A DNA stretch of 64,000 bases, taken from assembly GCF_013032005.1 (NCBI RefSeq), contig NZ_WQBE01000010.1, forward strand, positions 84,846 through 148,845, in the 5' to 3' direction. The notes beneath the pieces were generated by a model, which ran no database searches, had not been told where the DNA came from, and worked only from the letters and a program-made list of their open reading frames with translations. Both the position numbers and the translations under genes were made by a program. Of this stretch, positions 17,567 to 26,976 are shown in pieces. Source of the DNA: Ruegeria atlantica (lineage in GTDB: Bacteria > Pseudomonadota > Alphaproteobacteria > Rhodobacterales > Rhodobacteraceae). The number at the start of each line of letters is the position of its first letter. Within the stretch, counting starts at the first letter, position 1.

Positions 17567-18922
17567 ATGGAAGCATTGAGTTTTGGTGGGACGGCCGAAG
17601 CACCGAAATTATCGATCCTCGAATTCGCTAAACGTTTGGACGTCGCAATGTCCCAACTGGATAGTTGGTCGTTTCGAGACGAAGCGCCTAATGAGCGCGT
17701 GTTAAGGCGATTTAGTAAGAGGGAGGTAGCTGAGCTTTTGGGAATAAATCATAAGCTTCTGAGTTACACAGCGAAGAGCGATAGCGATTGCTTTCCACTA
17801 GGAGAGCGCGCCGGTCGCGAGCTCTCCTACTCTCCTAAAGACATTTGCCTTATGCGGGCTGTTATGGGATCTAAGTCACATTTAAAGCGCAGTCACATTC
17901 ATTGGAGAAGGCCTGGCGAACCTCTCTCCGTCATAACTTTTGGCGCGCAAAAAGGCGGCATAGAAAAATGCCTAACTGCAACGCACTTCGCCCAGTATCT
18001 CGTTTTGGCGTATGGCCTCAGAGTTGGAGTGATTGATAGCGATCCGCAAGGCACCATCAGCCGCTACTTTGCCGATGCTCAACACGACATACAGAATGGT
18101 GATGCGCAATCTTTGGTCAATTTTTTGGGAATGGATGATTCTTTCGGCGAGGTCCCAGTCGCACGCACGGACGAGCAACTCAATGCTGTTTGGCAACAAA
18201 CTTCCTGGCCAGGTGTTCGGTTGATGGCTGGCGGCCCAAACATCCTATCTGGGGATGTAAATCTGTATCTGATGGGTCAAAAAATGAAGACCCGAGTCTA
18301 CTGCGTTCTGAAAGACGCAATCGCCCAATGGGATAAAGCTTATCCTCCGAAGACACATCCAGCAGATCTACGGAGATCAGACAGTAGCTTCAATTTAGAA
18401 GCTTATCAGGCAGCCCTTAATGAAACACTAGATGTGATTATCATAGACCAACAATCTTCAATCACACCGTTGCATATGAATGGTCTTGTAGCGGCTTCAA
18501 CGCTTGTTGTACCGATGAGTGTACAAGGGTTCGACCTGAAAACTCTAACCTCTTATGCCCTCACGTTAACGGACATCCTTCAGTACATCTCCGATGTGGA
18601 GCCCGACTTGCAGGTCGGACAGCGGGGGCATGTAGTTCTGCCTATAATAAGTATAGGCGAGAATGATCGGGATATGTTTCAGATTGCAGATCTGAGAGAA
18701 AATGGTGGCAATATAATAAGCAAAGTCTGGTATAATCGGTCTGCCGCTAGCGAAAACGCCGCAGCACTTAACATGAGTATTTACGAATACACTGCTCCTG
18801 AAGGGCTTCGAGTTTCGGCGAAGAAATTCATGCGAAACGCCAATGCAGTTTCCGATTACCTAGTTCAACGCTCTCTACCATACCTTCCGAGTAGAGGGTT
18901 TGCCGAGGAGTTCATTGAATAG
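17567..18922 (+). CDS. ParA/RepA-type partition ATPase relative with degenerate P-loop
   Basis: This 451-residue protein has the architecture of RepA/ParA type Ia proteins. The N-terminal HTH is RRFSKREVAELLGINHKLLS (about 47-66). A deviant Walker A at 129-136 reads KGGIEKCL, where the family has KGGVGK(S/T)T: the second Gly is Glu and the Ser/Thr is Cys. Switch I IDSDPQG (about 158-164) is intact, while Walker B at D294 reads IIIDQQSS instead of IIIDCPPS. The fold should be kept, but ATP binding is doubtful. GGGAG lies 6 bases before ATG 17567. No ParB gene follows. It may be a repurposed or inactive partition protein that cooperates with the upstream Rep-like gene. Confidence 0.75.
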   Translation: MEALSFGGTAEAPKLSILEFAKRLDVAMSQLDSWSFRDEAPNERVLRRFSKREVAELLGINHKLLSYTAKSDSDCFPLGERAGRELSYSPKDICLMRAVMGSKSHLKRSHIHWRRPGEPLSVITFGAQKGGIEKCLTATHFAQYLVLAYGLRVGVIDSDPQGTISRYFADAQHDIQNGDAQSLVNFLGMDDSFGEVPVARTDEQLNAVWQQTSWPGVRLMAGGPNILSGDVNLYLMGQKMKTRVYCVLKDAIAQWDKAYPPKTHPADLRRSDSSFNLEAYQAALNETLDVIIIDQQSSITPLHMNGLVAASTLVVPMSVQGFDLKTLTSYALTLTDILQYISDVEPDLQVGQRGHVVLPIISIGENDRDMFQIADLRENGGNIISKVWYNRSAASENAAALNMSIYEYTAPEGLRVSAKKFMRNANAVSDYLVQRSLPYLPSRGFAEEFIE

Positions 18923-19016
18923 AAGGATGGGTCGAACAAGATACACTAAGCAGACAAATTAGTTATGTCCCAGAGACGAACGTCATAAACCTTGATATAG
19001 CAGATTTTAAATCGTC

Positions 19017-19226
19017 TGACCTGCCCCCCGCGAAATCCCTCACCATGATGTAGAGTCTGCCCAACCTTGAAGGAGCAGACGAATGCGAAAGAGCCGTTTC
19101 ACCGAGGCGCAGATTATCGGGATGATCAAGGAACAGGAGGCAGGCATGCCGACGGCGGAGGTTTGCCGTCGACACGGGCTTAGCCCGGCCACGTTCTACA
19201 AGCTGAAGTCCAGGTATGGCGGCATG
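19017..19226 (+). mobile_element. IS3-family left end with truncated orfA
   Basis: TGACCTGCCCCCC at 19017 resembles an IS3-type terminal repeat. The orfA start at 19083 (ATG after GGAG) reads MRKSRFTEAQIIGMIKEQEA and then CRRHGLSPATFYKLKSRYGG. The similarity stops abruptly near 19226, where the typical MEVSDARKLK continuation is missing. orfB and the right end are absent. This is a left-end fragment left by a deletion, directly downstream of the ParA-like gene. Confidence 0.8.
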
Positions 19227-19470
19227 CAGTTTGGTATTCATACCGCCCACCCTTGGTTCGACCAGCCAGCCTCACAACCTTTGGATGAAAAATGTAGACT
19301 CGGGGGTCAATTTCTCAATAAGTTGACCTCGGGTAAGAAAATGGAATTTGGTTTTCATGCGCAAGTTTCGTCAGTTACCACCTACAAGGGCGCAACGGAA
19401 AGCGGTTTTGAGATGTCCATGTTGTGGAACATTGCCAAAAGGTGCGAGTGGCGCTTGTTTAAAAATATCG

Positions 19471-19683
19471 ATGAAGCTGGCAGTTCTACTGTTTAACGTT
19501 CCCATGGCCATATGGATGGCAGCTAGTTCCGAAAACATGAGAACATCGGTGCAACAATTTGGTGGTAGGGTGCCGCAAGCTTTCGAGAAATTGACCTTAT
19601 TGGATAGCACCGGGTTAGTTATAACGTCCTGGGTAATTGGTGATGTTGCGTTGGCTCTTGCGATGCTTTTAGCTAGAGACTGA
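19471..19683 (+). CDS. Possible small two-span membrane protein
   Basis: This 70-residue frame has hydrophobic segments at both ends (KLAVLLFNVPMAIWMAAS and LVITSWVIGDVALALAMLLA). No ribosome binding site is clear and no family is recognised. The frame is also open upstream to 19348, without a convincing start. It is kept only because of the two segments. Confidence 0.22.
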   Translation: MKLAVLLFNVPMAIWMAASSENMRTSVQQFGGRVPQAFEKLTLLDSTGLVITSWVIGDVALALAMLLARD

Positions 19684-19906
19684 AATTAGTTTCCTCGGCT
19701 AAGAGCAGACCTAAAAAATCAGTTGTATCGAACCTTCGGTTTGAGACAGAATTTGAGTGGCTTTTTTGCATTTTTTTCACTCGCGACGTCATGGTCAAGA
19801 GTATGGCTGCTGGGCTTTGACGGAGGGATTGGTTCAACCAATCCGGGTGCAAAGTTGCTCGCGCTGTTCGCCTCACGAATGGAATGGCTGTACTCGCTGT
19901 ACAAAA

Positions 19907-20341
19907 CTAATAGGATAAACTCCTTTCGTGTTTTTCTGCAATTTGGACTACCGTGTCAACTTGTTCACTACATCGAAGATTTCCTGACATTACACTGGAA
20001 ATTGGGTGCCACTCAGCTTCACTCACATCGTCCTGAGCAATAGGTTCACCCGAAAGGTATTGGCACCACACAGCGGCAAGCAGGAAATGATACCGTAGAT
20101 TTTTTTTCTCATTTCTTACAATAACATCTACGTTTGTCAGATACTTAAGAGGTTTTGCAACAACTCCAGTTTCTTCACGTAACTCTCGTGCAGCAGCATC
20201 CATTGCTGTCTCTCCAAGATTTACGTGACCGCCTGGAAATCCCCATAGCCCTATATCCGGCGCATTTCGGCGTTTCACCAAAAGTACTTTCTTGTTCCGA
20301 ATTAGCACAGCAATTGCTGCCAGTTTAGGAGTGACACCCAT
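19907..20341 (-). CDS. Nudix hydrolase
   Basis: This 144-residue protein carries a complete Nudix box, GGHVNLGETAMDAAARELRE then ETGV (about 38-61), with the REExGU core. The family hydrolyses nucleoside diphosphates linked to another group. FPGGHVNLGET and the hydrophobic edge AAIAVLIRNKKVLLVKRR are those of the MutT/ADP-ribose pyrophosphatase-like group. It stands alone on the minus strand amid decayed DNA. Specific substrate not visible. Confidence 0.82.
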   Translation of the reverse strand: MGVTPKLAAIAVLIRNKKVLLVKRRNAPDIGLWGFPGGHVNLGETAMDAAARELREETGVVAKPLKYLTNVDVIVRNEKKNLRYHFLLAAVWCQYLSGEPIAQDDVSEAEWHPISSVMSGNLRCSEQVDTVVQIAEKHERSLSY

Positions 20342-20683
20342 AGCTACTTACTTTCCAGAGAGGTGATGGAACCCGCAGCACGTCCAAACACCGAGCATAT
20401 GTTCACTTATGACAGCTACACTCAGAAGCGAAACGCAAGTACATTGTAGCGGTGGGTAAATTTAGTTGGAAAGGCTCATATGCAATATGGCGTTTATGAA
20501 AGACGATTGTAGGCCGGTGAACAGTAGTTGTTGGCAATGGTAATCGCGCAGAAACGCACTTTCAATTCGTAACCATCTGATTTTCACATCCATCTTTGCA
20601 ACGAGTGAGTTGTCACAGATCGATAACTTGAATCGTCATCACACCGATACGGTGCTGCTACTTAGGAAGCTCTTGATACCAAA
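20342..20683. other. Non-coding stretch between Nudix and XRE genes
   Basis: This is the divergent region between the Nudix gene and the XRE-type gene. No open frame or clear hairpin is supported. Confidence 0.35.
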
Positions 20684-20968
20684 ATGAAGCAGAAAACAAA
20701 CGACTCCCAACCAGGTTACATTTGTACGGAACATTCCAGTGAAGTCAAAATTGCAAGGTTATCCCTTGGTCTTTCGCAGCGAGAAATGGCCCCGCTCTTG
20801 GGGTTACCATTGACCGCAGAGTTGTCCGCGATCGAATACGGGAAAGTGGAGCCCCATCCAAGTACAATTCGGCTGTTGCAGGCCTATTTGGATGGGTACC
20901 GACCAAGCGATTTTCCAGAAACCCACTTATCAACAAACCGAAAGTTCAGTTTGTATAGGTCCAAGTAA
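20684..20968 (+). CDS. Small XRE-type helix-turn-helix protein
   Basis: This 94-residue protein is mostly one lambda-repressor-like HTH: KIARLSLGLSQREMAPLLGL, then LSAIEYGKVEPHPSTIRLLQ and AYLDGYRP (about 24-74). The spacing SQREM then YG is that of the family. There is no C-terminal ligand domain. The start codon follows a weak ribosome site. It lies in a gene-poor part of the putative island and may be an element-borne regulator. Confidence 0.6.
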   Translation: MKQKTNDSQPGYICTEHSSEVKIARLSLGLSQREMAPLLGLPLTAELSAIEYGKVEPHPSTIRLLQAYLDGYRPSDFPETHLSTNRKFSLYRSK

Positions 20969-21244
20969 ACTTCTAAAGAAAGCTATCAAAATGCGCAGCG
21001 TTCAACTACTTGAAAAATGCATACGATAGTCAAGTAAATCTTCTAGTGTATCATTTTATTGCGTCTAACTCAGTTTCCGAAGACCGGCGGCCAGAAATTG
21101 GGTCAGCTGGTGGTGATTTGGATCAAGGCCCAGAACGCCAGTGTCGGCGGGTTATGACCGCAAAATTAGGTTGAATTGCTTGTGACGTCTGATGGTGAAG
21201 GGTTTAGCTTGTCAGTTCACCAGATAGCCGAGAGGGTTAAATCT

Positions 21245-21415
21245 TTAGAATTTGGATATATGTTGCTTCACGGCTTCTATAAGTAACCCAAGTGATTCCA
21301 GTTCTGTAATCTGTTTAGGAAAGTATAGGTAGAAGGGCGGGAGATCTGTCGTGCATCCCTCCAAAACGACTTCCAAGTTTCCAGGTTGTACGTGTTCTTC
21401 CATTGTCGCGCGCAT
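21245..21415 (-). pseudogene. LysR-regulator C-terminal fragment
   Basis: The minus-strand frame contains RATMEEHVQPGNLEVVLEGC and then DLPPFYLYFPKQITELESLG and LLIEAVKQHISKF, followed by a stop. This is the tail of LysR substrate-binding domains, where PPPGFYLYYPSRRQMPAALR is usual. The DNA-binding and most of the sensor parts are gone and the 5' DNA is unrelated. It is a relic of a regulator gene. Confidence 0.6.
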
Positions 21416-21504
21416 TGACCGTCCAGTCCCGTGAGCTTCCCTATTCTATTCGGATATTCCGGCGAACAGATGGGCGGTATCAGCCTTATTCTCTAAAGAG
21501 CCAT

Positions 21505-21815
21505 CGCAAGCCGAGGATTTATGATCGCGTGTTCTGAGTGGGTTTATCTTCATCAGGCGCGATGGGATGTGGTGGTCCGATGCGCCGCGCTAATATGACC
21601 CGCTCAGAACCCTGTACACCCTGTGGAATGATATGGGTGTAATCACTCAGATCATGACTCGGCTGGCCGCGGAAGGTACCGATACAAGATCATCATGACT
21701 GACAAAGCAGACCCCTAACTCAAAGCGCACCGCACGACCTCCAGCTTGCAACGGAAAACGGGGGCGGATGGCTGAAGGGATGCACCGGGTGGCATGAATA
21801 CTAAATTCCACCCCA
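21505..21815 (+). mobile_element. IS5-family transposase relic
   Basis: Broken pieces in several frames match one IS5-type transposase in the correct order: VLSGFIFIRRDGMWWSDAPR, then stop, YDPLRTLYTLWNDMGVITQI, MTRLAAEGTD, then after a frame change LKAHRTTSSLQRKTGADG and GMNTKFHP. Several stops and at least two shifts are present and the 3' half, with most of the DDE domain, is missing. No terminal repeats were found. Confidence 0.65.
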
Positions 21816-22741
21816 CTATTAAAGGCCCCGAACCCCCATTGTTTCTTTCTATCCGCTGGGTAAGTCAGCGAATACACTGCCCATTTGCAATATCTTCCAT
21901 CGGCTGACTAGCTGCTGCGCGATTGCGTTTCTGACGCGTATTGTTTTCGCACAGACCCTTATCGCGGGGCAGTTAGGTCCTGCGCTCGAAGTTGAAATGC
22001 GCGCCACAAATCTGTTTGGTGCGACAGAAGCCCGAATGCTCTGCCTGTCGGCCAGCGCTTTCGCAGATACCATTCTACTCTGGCACTATACCCTTGACTC
22101 TGGAACCTAGGAATTGAGCGTTGAATTGAGGGAGTCACAAAGGTGGAGGGCTGGCCCAATCGGTATGCCAGCCCTCCAAGGCGGCGCCTGCGTTGCAAGG
22201 CTCGGTTTAGCGCCGCCCAATCGAATGGACGTCCCCAAGTTCATTCTGTTGTTCGCCTTAACGACGAAGTTGCAAGCAACTTTGTGACGCGGGCCTGTAA
22301 GTTTCTAGGTGGCGAGCAAGTCGGAGGTTGAAGTAGCGAACTGATCCCACGATGGCAGCGTCGTTTGTTGCAGGGTTGCGGTTATAGTTCGATCAGAACT
22401 ACAATTGCCGGTTCCCACTGAAGAAGTTGCAATTGGCCTCCGCAATTGCCGCTGACGGTCCAGTGCAATGACAGATTTGTCACTCGATAGGCAGAGTACC
22501 ACACAATACGCACGCGTCTTCGTAGGTTAAAGACTGGAATCTTTTTGGTGCACCGTCCACAAATAGCAGGCTAGCCACCTTGCTGGCGTCACCAAATTTG
22601 GCCGGATTCGCTGGTTCAGTAGATGTCCTGCTGTCGTGGTTCAATCAGTCTAGTCTTGCTATTACAGCCCTTACCCCAACTCTCATAGTCCAAGTCAACT
22701 ATTTCGCGATAAACATGAAAAAGGTGGGCGTAGTAACATTT
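21816..22741. other. Decayed DNA between IS5 relic and RraB-like gene
   Basis: Only short frames with stops are present. The only notable structure is the hairpin at 22145-22177. Short repeats such as AAGTTGC-AA-GCAACTT (22267-22282) are also seen. Confidence 0.35.
22145..22177. terminator. Strong hairpin in decayed DNA
   Basis: GGAGGGCTGG (22145-22154) pairs perfectly with CCAGCCCTCC (22168-22177) around a 13-base loop. There is no U-run on either side. It may be a surviving terminator stem from a lost gene. Confidence 0.4.
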
Positions 22742-23194
22742 TCAAACCCAATCGCCCTCTGGTAGTGCTACATCAAAAAGGTACTCGTCGTAACGAGCGG
22801 AGTAAGTATTTGAAAGTTGTTGAAAAAACTCATCATGTTTAAATAGTTCGTAGTCATCACCCGTTATCCAAGTTTTCGCCATAACTGTATACGGGTAAGG
22901 GTCGAATATAGCCATTCTCCGAAAAACTTCGAAACCCTTGTTTTCTAGTAGTGAATGAACTTCGTTCGCTTCATTTGACGATTGAAAGGCTATGTAAAAG
23001 GTAATCGATATTCTGTGAATACGTTTCAATCTTCTTTTTATGTTTGACGTTGGGAAATTTGTGTTCCCTAAGTTAAGAACCCGCGAGATGAGTTCGGTTC
23101 CCAGTTTTAAGACGTGCGAAGCAGTTTTCTTGATTAACTTGAATAGATTTAACAAATTTATACCGGCTGAGTTAGATATGTGGTCAGAAATCAC
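22742..23194 (-). CDS. RraB-like protein (RNase E inhibitor family fold)
   Basis: This 150-residue protein starts at a GTG. The C-terminal 85 residues (about 65-145) fit RraB: an FQSSNEANEVHSLLENKGFEV opening, AKTWITGDD in the middle and SNTYSARYDEYLFDV at the end, where the family has a GGEYDGWE-like motif. The N-terminal 60 residues are basic and unrecognised. RraB proteins bind and restrain RNase E, and many bacterial paralogues have no known role. There is no operon partner. Assignment from fold pattern, moderate. Confidence 0.45.
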   Translation of the reverse strand: MISDHISNSAGINLLNLFKLIKKTASHVLKLGTELISRVLNLGNTNFPTSNIKRRLKRIHRISITFYIAFQSSNEANEVHSLLENKGFEVFRRMAIFDPYPYTVMAKTWITGDDYELFKHDEFFQQLSNTYSARYDEYLFDVALPEGDWV

Positions 23195-23953
23195 AAGTGC
23201 TACTGGGCTTCAGGTTTTCCCTTGCCGGCTCATAGGACAAAATGGCTGGGAAAGGTCAGGTTGTCTCATGCGCGGGTTTCTCAGCAACGGCCCCTTTCCA
23301 ACATGTAACGCGCATTACATACTACACTTCCAGTTAGCAACTTTTGATCAAGGGTTCCTATCAGCCCCCTACTACCTGACGAAACTTGAGAAAAAGAAGT
23401 GACGTGTTCATAAGATATTTTTTGTGCAGTATTGATAGAATTTTCTGGAGCCAGCGGCTTAGGTTCATAATTTCAATAGGATAAGTTTGTTCGTAACCGA
23501 ATTTGGAATTTTTACTAGACAATTCCTCACCCTGTTGGCTGAAGGCTATTGTCGGCGCGAACCGTTAACAGACATTACAATGCCCTTCAGGAAATTGCTT
23601 TCTCGGCTCGATACCTATCACGGATTTATCCCACAGCAATTAAGGGAAACCAGAGCACAGAGATCTGTGAATGCGCAACCCAACTAGCCCGAAACTAAAA
23701 TGGTAGGTGTGCATTTCCCTATGGGATGCTGCGCATGGGTGTGATGCTTGAGGCCTTCAGGTGGAGCCGAACTATGGCCACCCTGGCGCAATCGGCATAA
23801 CGAAACTGGACCCGACTAGTCGATAGAGAGCGAGCGTCTGCAGCAATCAGTCAACAGGGTGGATTGCAGCAGGAAGCTCGAGCGAAGGTCGTTTCCAGAT
23901 TTCCAGAATACCAGTTGTTCTGACAGACCGCTCACGTCATTGCGACACCAGCT
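23195..23953. other. Gene-poor stretch upstream of the RraB-like gene
   Basis: Frames here are short, overlap and lack ribosome sites. Nothing recognisable was found. The region probably contains worn remains of earlier genes. Confidence 0.35.
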
Positions 23954-24739
23954 TCAATAGTGCGTTTTGCTAATCCGACCAAAAACAGCAAAGAGGGGGT
24001 TATCTCCGGTTTGTATTGCATATGGTTGGTCACCTTTGTGAACAATGATGTCTCCCGATTTCTTTTTCAAAAAATGAGTATCGGCTCCAACTTGAAATGC
24101 GGCGTCACCTGAGAGTACTATGAAATACTCAGCAACAGATTGTATTTTCGGAGGATATAACGTGTTAGGTCCGATTATGAACAGCCCTAAGGCAGTATTT
24201 TTGCTTCTCAGTGTTCCATAAGGACCAATACCTTCGCCAATTGCATATTCTGACGATAATGTCTGGCTACTCCCGCTATCGGGGAAGTACTCCGACCAAT
24301 TAACAAAGCCAAATGCCAAAATTGCAGATTCTTGTAGATAACTTGATGATTTGTGCGAGTTGTCTCTAAATATTTTAGGCATATGTTTTAAAGCACGAAC
24401 GGGGGTAGGCACTCGCGATTCTGCCGCGTCAAACGTAGTTTTCGGTGCGAGTAAAGTAGTACTCACTGTTTGCAAAAACTCTTTATGCTCCCCGTAACAA
24501 TACTCCTGGGAGAAGTATAAAAGGTGCTCTGACGTTGCCCGAGCAAACCTAAAGAGCGGATCACGGACGGTGGGTTTTGGTTTCATGAAGACTGCTATCC
24601 TTTTTAGTTTGCGTCCTTTAGTTGTTGTGAACGTCGCTCGACTGACCCTAACAGTTTCAGTCGCTGTACGGCTTCTCCGTTCAATCAGAGGCAAACTAAA
24701 CCTCGAGACTTCCCATAAATTGGAACTGACGTAGGACAT
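23954..24739 (-). CDS. DMSP-lyase-like cupin with altered metal site
   Basis: This 261-residue protein has a helical N-terminal half and a C-terminal cupin. The order GPYGTLRSKNTALGLFIIGP, YPPKIQSVAEYFIVLSG (195-211), SGDIIVHKGDQPYAIQT (228-244) resembles DddQ/DddL-type dimethylsulfoniopropionate lyases, whose first motif is usually YPPHxHxAxExYxVLSG. Here the two first-motif His are K198 and Q200; E204 and H234 remain. Metal-dependent lyase activity is therefore doubtful. The N-terminal 45 residues are basic and unlike the family. It is a single gene on the minus strand. It could instead be a plain sensory or storage cupin. Confidence 0.5.
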   Translation of the reverse strand: MSYVSSNLWEVSRFSLPLIERRSRTATETVRVSRATFTTTKGRKLKRIAVFMKPKPTVRDPLFRFARATSEHLLYFSQEYCYGEHKEFLQTVSTTLLAPKTTFDAAESRVPTPVRALKHMPKIFRDNSHKSSSYLQESAILAFGFVNWSEYFPDSGSSQTLSSEYAIGEGIGPYGTLRSKNTALGLFIIGPNTLYPPKIQSVAEYFIVLSGDAAFQVGADTHFLKKKSGDIIVHKGDQPYAIQTGDNPLFAVFGRISKTHY

Positions 24740-24874
24740 TGCCTAGTTGTCCAACTTATTTGCTCAGCGGAGGCAGCAGAACTGTTCCCCATCAAATCTA
24801 AACTTGAAAACACTAGTCAATCGCGGGTTTCGTGATGATTTCCAGCGATTGACTGTTGCGCTGACGGGAAGCCC

Positions 24875-25357
24875 CTAAATTAAGTTCAGCCCTAGTAAAG
24901 CGGTGCCAATCATAATGAAATGCATTATCTGCGACTGTTCCATATGTGTGTAATAGGCGAACCAGGAACCGCTGACTAATAGCAGAAATGCCAACGACAT
25001 AAACGCTATTAGTGATACGTACACAGTCTGCATGGCCGCTAGTTCTGGCCCATCACTAAAAATATGGATTACGACGCCTGCTGCTGCCGCCCAGAGTAGT
25101 GTACTGACGCAGACTTCGGTTAGAATAATTACACCAAGCGCTGCTTTATGTAGAGCGCTGCTGTGTACAGCACGCGATGTTAGTGGGTTTGCAGGAGTAT
25201 CGGGCAAGTTTACGGCGCTCATTCCCATGATAAAGCCCATATAGCCGACACCATGTCTAAATGAGCGCAGATTGTTAAGCGCTGCCAATGTAGTCCAGCA
25301 AGCGAGTCCTCCCGTCAGACACATTAGGGCTATTGGCTGGAAAATAGTACTGCTCAT
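24875..25357 (-). CDS. DUF2165 small integral membrane protein
   Basis: This 160-residue protein has four membrane segments: at the start, around residues 70-95, 110-125 and 145-160. ALHKAALGVIILTEVCVSTL and SGSWFAYYTHMEQSQIMHFI match the DUF2165 pattern of a membrane protein of unknown role. Its ATG overlaps the stop of the upstream MFS gene by 4 bases (ATGA at 25354-25357), which indicates coupled translation. It probably works with that transporter. Confidence 0.72.
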   Translation of the reverse strand: MSSTIFQPIALMCLTGGLACWTTLAALNNLRSFRHGVGYMGFIMGMSAVNLPDTPANPLTSRAVHSSALHKAALGVIILTEVCVSTLLWAAAAGVVIHIFSDGPELAAMQTVYVSLIAFMSLAFLLLVSGSWFAYYTHMEQSQIMHFIMIGTALLGLNLI

Positions 25358-26787
25358 ATTGCTTTCTCCTGTTTTATCTGGACACCTTTGTTGGCTCGAA
25401 TTGCGAAAAAAATGCTAAGCATGGGAGCTGCAAGGAATACCAGACACATCCAAAATGCAGCGGACGAGGCGCCTTCGATGCCTCCAGGCTCCGCAAGCCC
25501 CGCCAAGTTTACCACCATACCTGCGAGTGCCGCGCCGAGGGCTGTTGCAAAGAGCTGAACGGTCGTAATCGCCCCTGCAGCCAAATCACTTTCGTCGGAT
25601 GGCGCGGCATGATAAATTTTAGTGGTGACATGCGGCCAGCAATAGCCAATCCCAAAACCAACCATGGTCAGCCCGACGCAGATTGCGCTCAAAATTGCGA
25701 GGCTGCTCACGGTGTAGGGAAGAAAAACCACCTGAATGATCAATCCCCCTAAACTTATCACTGAGCCATGTAAAATTGTGCGGTTCGCGCGCTCCTCGGT
25801 GTAACCCGCTGATATTGAAGCGGCTAGTGTCCAGCCAAGGGCCATCAGGGCTCCGATGTATCCCGCGATCAGCGGCGACTGCCCATGTAGTTTCTGGAGG
25901 AAAAACGGTACGAAAGTTTCAGGCTGCATACCGATTAGAAGAAATGCGACACAGGCATACAGTGCGCCAAAGGGCGAAAGAAAATTAAGTGCCCCACGAG
26001 GTAGTATTCGACCTCTAGCATTTTTTTCGACACGTATCGCAATGTAGCCAAGCGCAAAGCAAATTAGGAGACCATAAACCACCGATTTAATCGTGGGGTC
26101 AGAACTTGCGATCGACAGGATGCCAACTATAGCAACAAGAACGAGAAGCTGAATACCGGGAATTGGTTCTGCTTTAACCAGGTGGTTTCTAGTAGCGGGA
26201 AGGCTGATGATGCTCAGTAAAGCGATGAATGCTGATACTGGTAGTAGCGCGTAGAACGCCATGCGCCATTGCCCAATTTCCGCGAAGACACCTCCAACGG
26301 CAGGCCCAAGCAGTGTCGCGACGCCCCACATGAGCGTAATCAGCCCGATTGCGATCGGCCAGAGCTTTTCCGGGAAAACCATCCGGATAACCGTGTAGGC
26401 CAGAGCGTAAAGAATTCCTCCGCCCGCGCCTTGAACCGCACGGCCTGCATTCAGAATAGCAATATTGGTCGCGGATCCACACAGGATCGTGCCAACGGCA
26501 AAAATTGCGAGGGCTGTTAGGTAAGCCTCTCGCGGACCAAGTGCGTTTTTTAGCCGAGATGTCAGTGCGGCGCTGACAATGGAAAAAACAACAAATAGCG
26601 TCGTGCTCCACGCATAGTAGCTCAACCCTCCAATGTCTTTTACTACCGATGGCAAGATCGTGGTGGAGACAAAAACATTCATTGCATGCAGTACGACGCC
26701 ACCGCCCAGAATTGCCGAATATGGCAGGTGCTCCGGGGTTATCAGGTCGCGCCATCTGGCGTTTTGAGGGTTTGAGATATCTGTCAC
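25354..26787 (-). CDS. MFS transporter, DHA2/EmrB-like
   Basis: This 477-residue membrane protein has about 12-14 segments. The DHA2-like features are STTILPSVVKDIGGLSYYAW near 40, LTSRLKNALGPREAYLTALA near 75-95, and GRAVQGAGGGILYALAYTVI near 115-135. It probably exports a toxic or aromatic compound in exchange for protons. It is followed with overlap by DUF2165 and preceded by a TetR gene on the same strand 190 bases upstream, so it is the likely target of that repressor. Confidence 0.85.
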   Translation of the reverse strand: MTDISNPQNARWRDLITPEHLPYSAILGGGVVLHAMNVFVSTTILPSVVKDIGGLSYYAWSTTLFVVFSIVSAALTSRLKNALGPREAYLTALAIFAVGTILCGSATNIAILNAGRAVQGAGGGILYALAYTVIRMVFPEKLWPIAIGLITLMWGVATLLGPAVGGVFAEIGQWRMAFYALLPVSAFIALLSIISLPATRNHLVKAEPIPGIQLLVLVAIVGILSIASSDPTIKSVVYGLLICFALGYIAIRVEKNARGRILPRGALNFLSPFGALYACVAFLLIGMQPETFVPFFLQKLHGQSPLIAGYIGALMALGWTLAASISAGYTEERANRTILHGSVISLGGLIIQVVFLPYTVSSLAILSAICVGLTMVGFGIGYCWPHVTTKIYHAAPSDESDLAAGAITTVQLFATALGAALAGMVVNLAGLAEPGGIEGASSAAFWMCLVFLAAPMLSIFFAIRANKGVQIKQEKAI

Positions 26788-26976
26788 TTCACGCTCCTGC
26801 AGATCTCCCGGACGGGTCCGGTAAGCACGTTGGTTTGCAGATATGACGACCCGGACCCCGGTCAGGTGACGTGGGTAGGACAGAAATTCCTCAGAAGAGG
26901 TTTGGTTGGACGCGGCGCCTGAGCACGTTGCAATAACGGGTTGAACGATCCCATCAGATAAACGCCAACTTCCGGC

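Noticed and set aside
19348..19683. DUF983-like CPCCG motif
   Set aside because: Only a single CxxCG is present and the rest has no DUF983 membrane pattern; only the 3' two-segment part is listed, with low confidence.
22388..22500. Possible tRNA-like or repeat-rich region
   Set aside because: No cloverleaf or TpsiC motif could be drawn; only short chance repeats.
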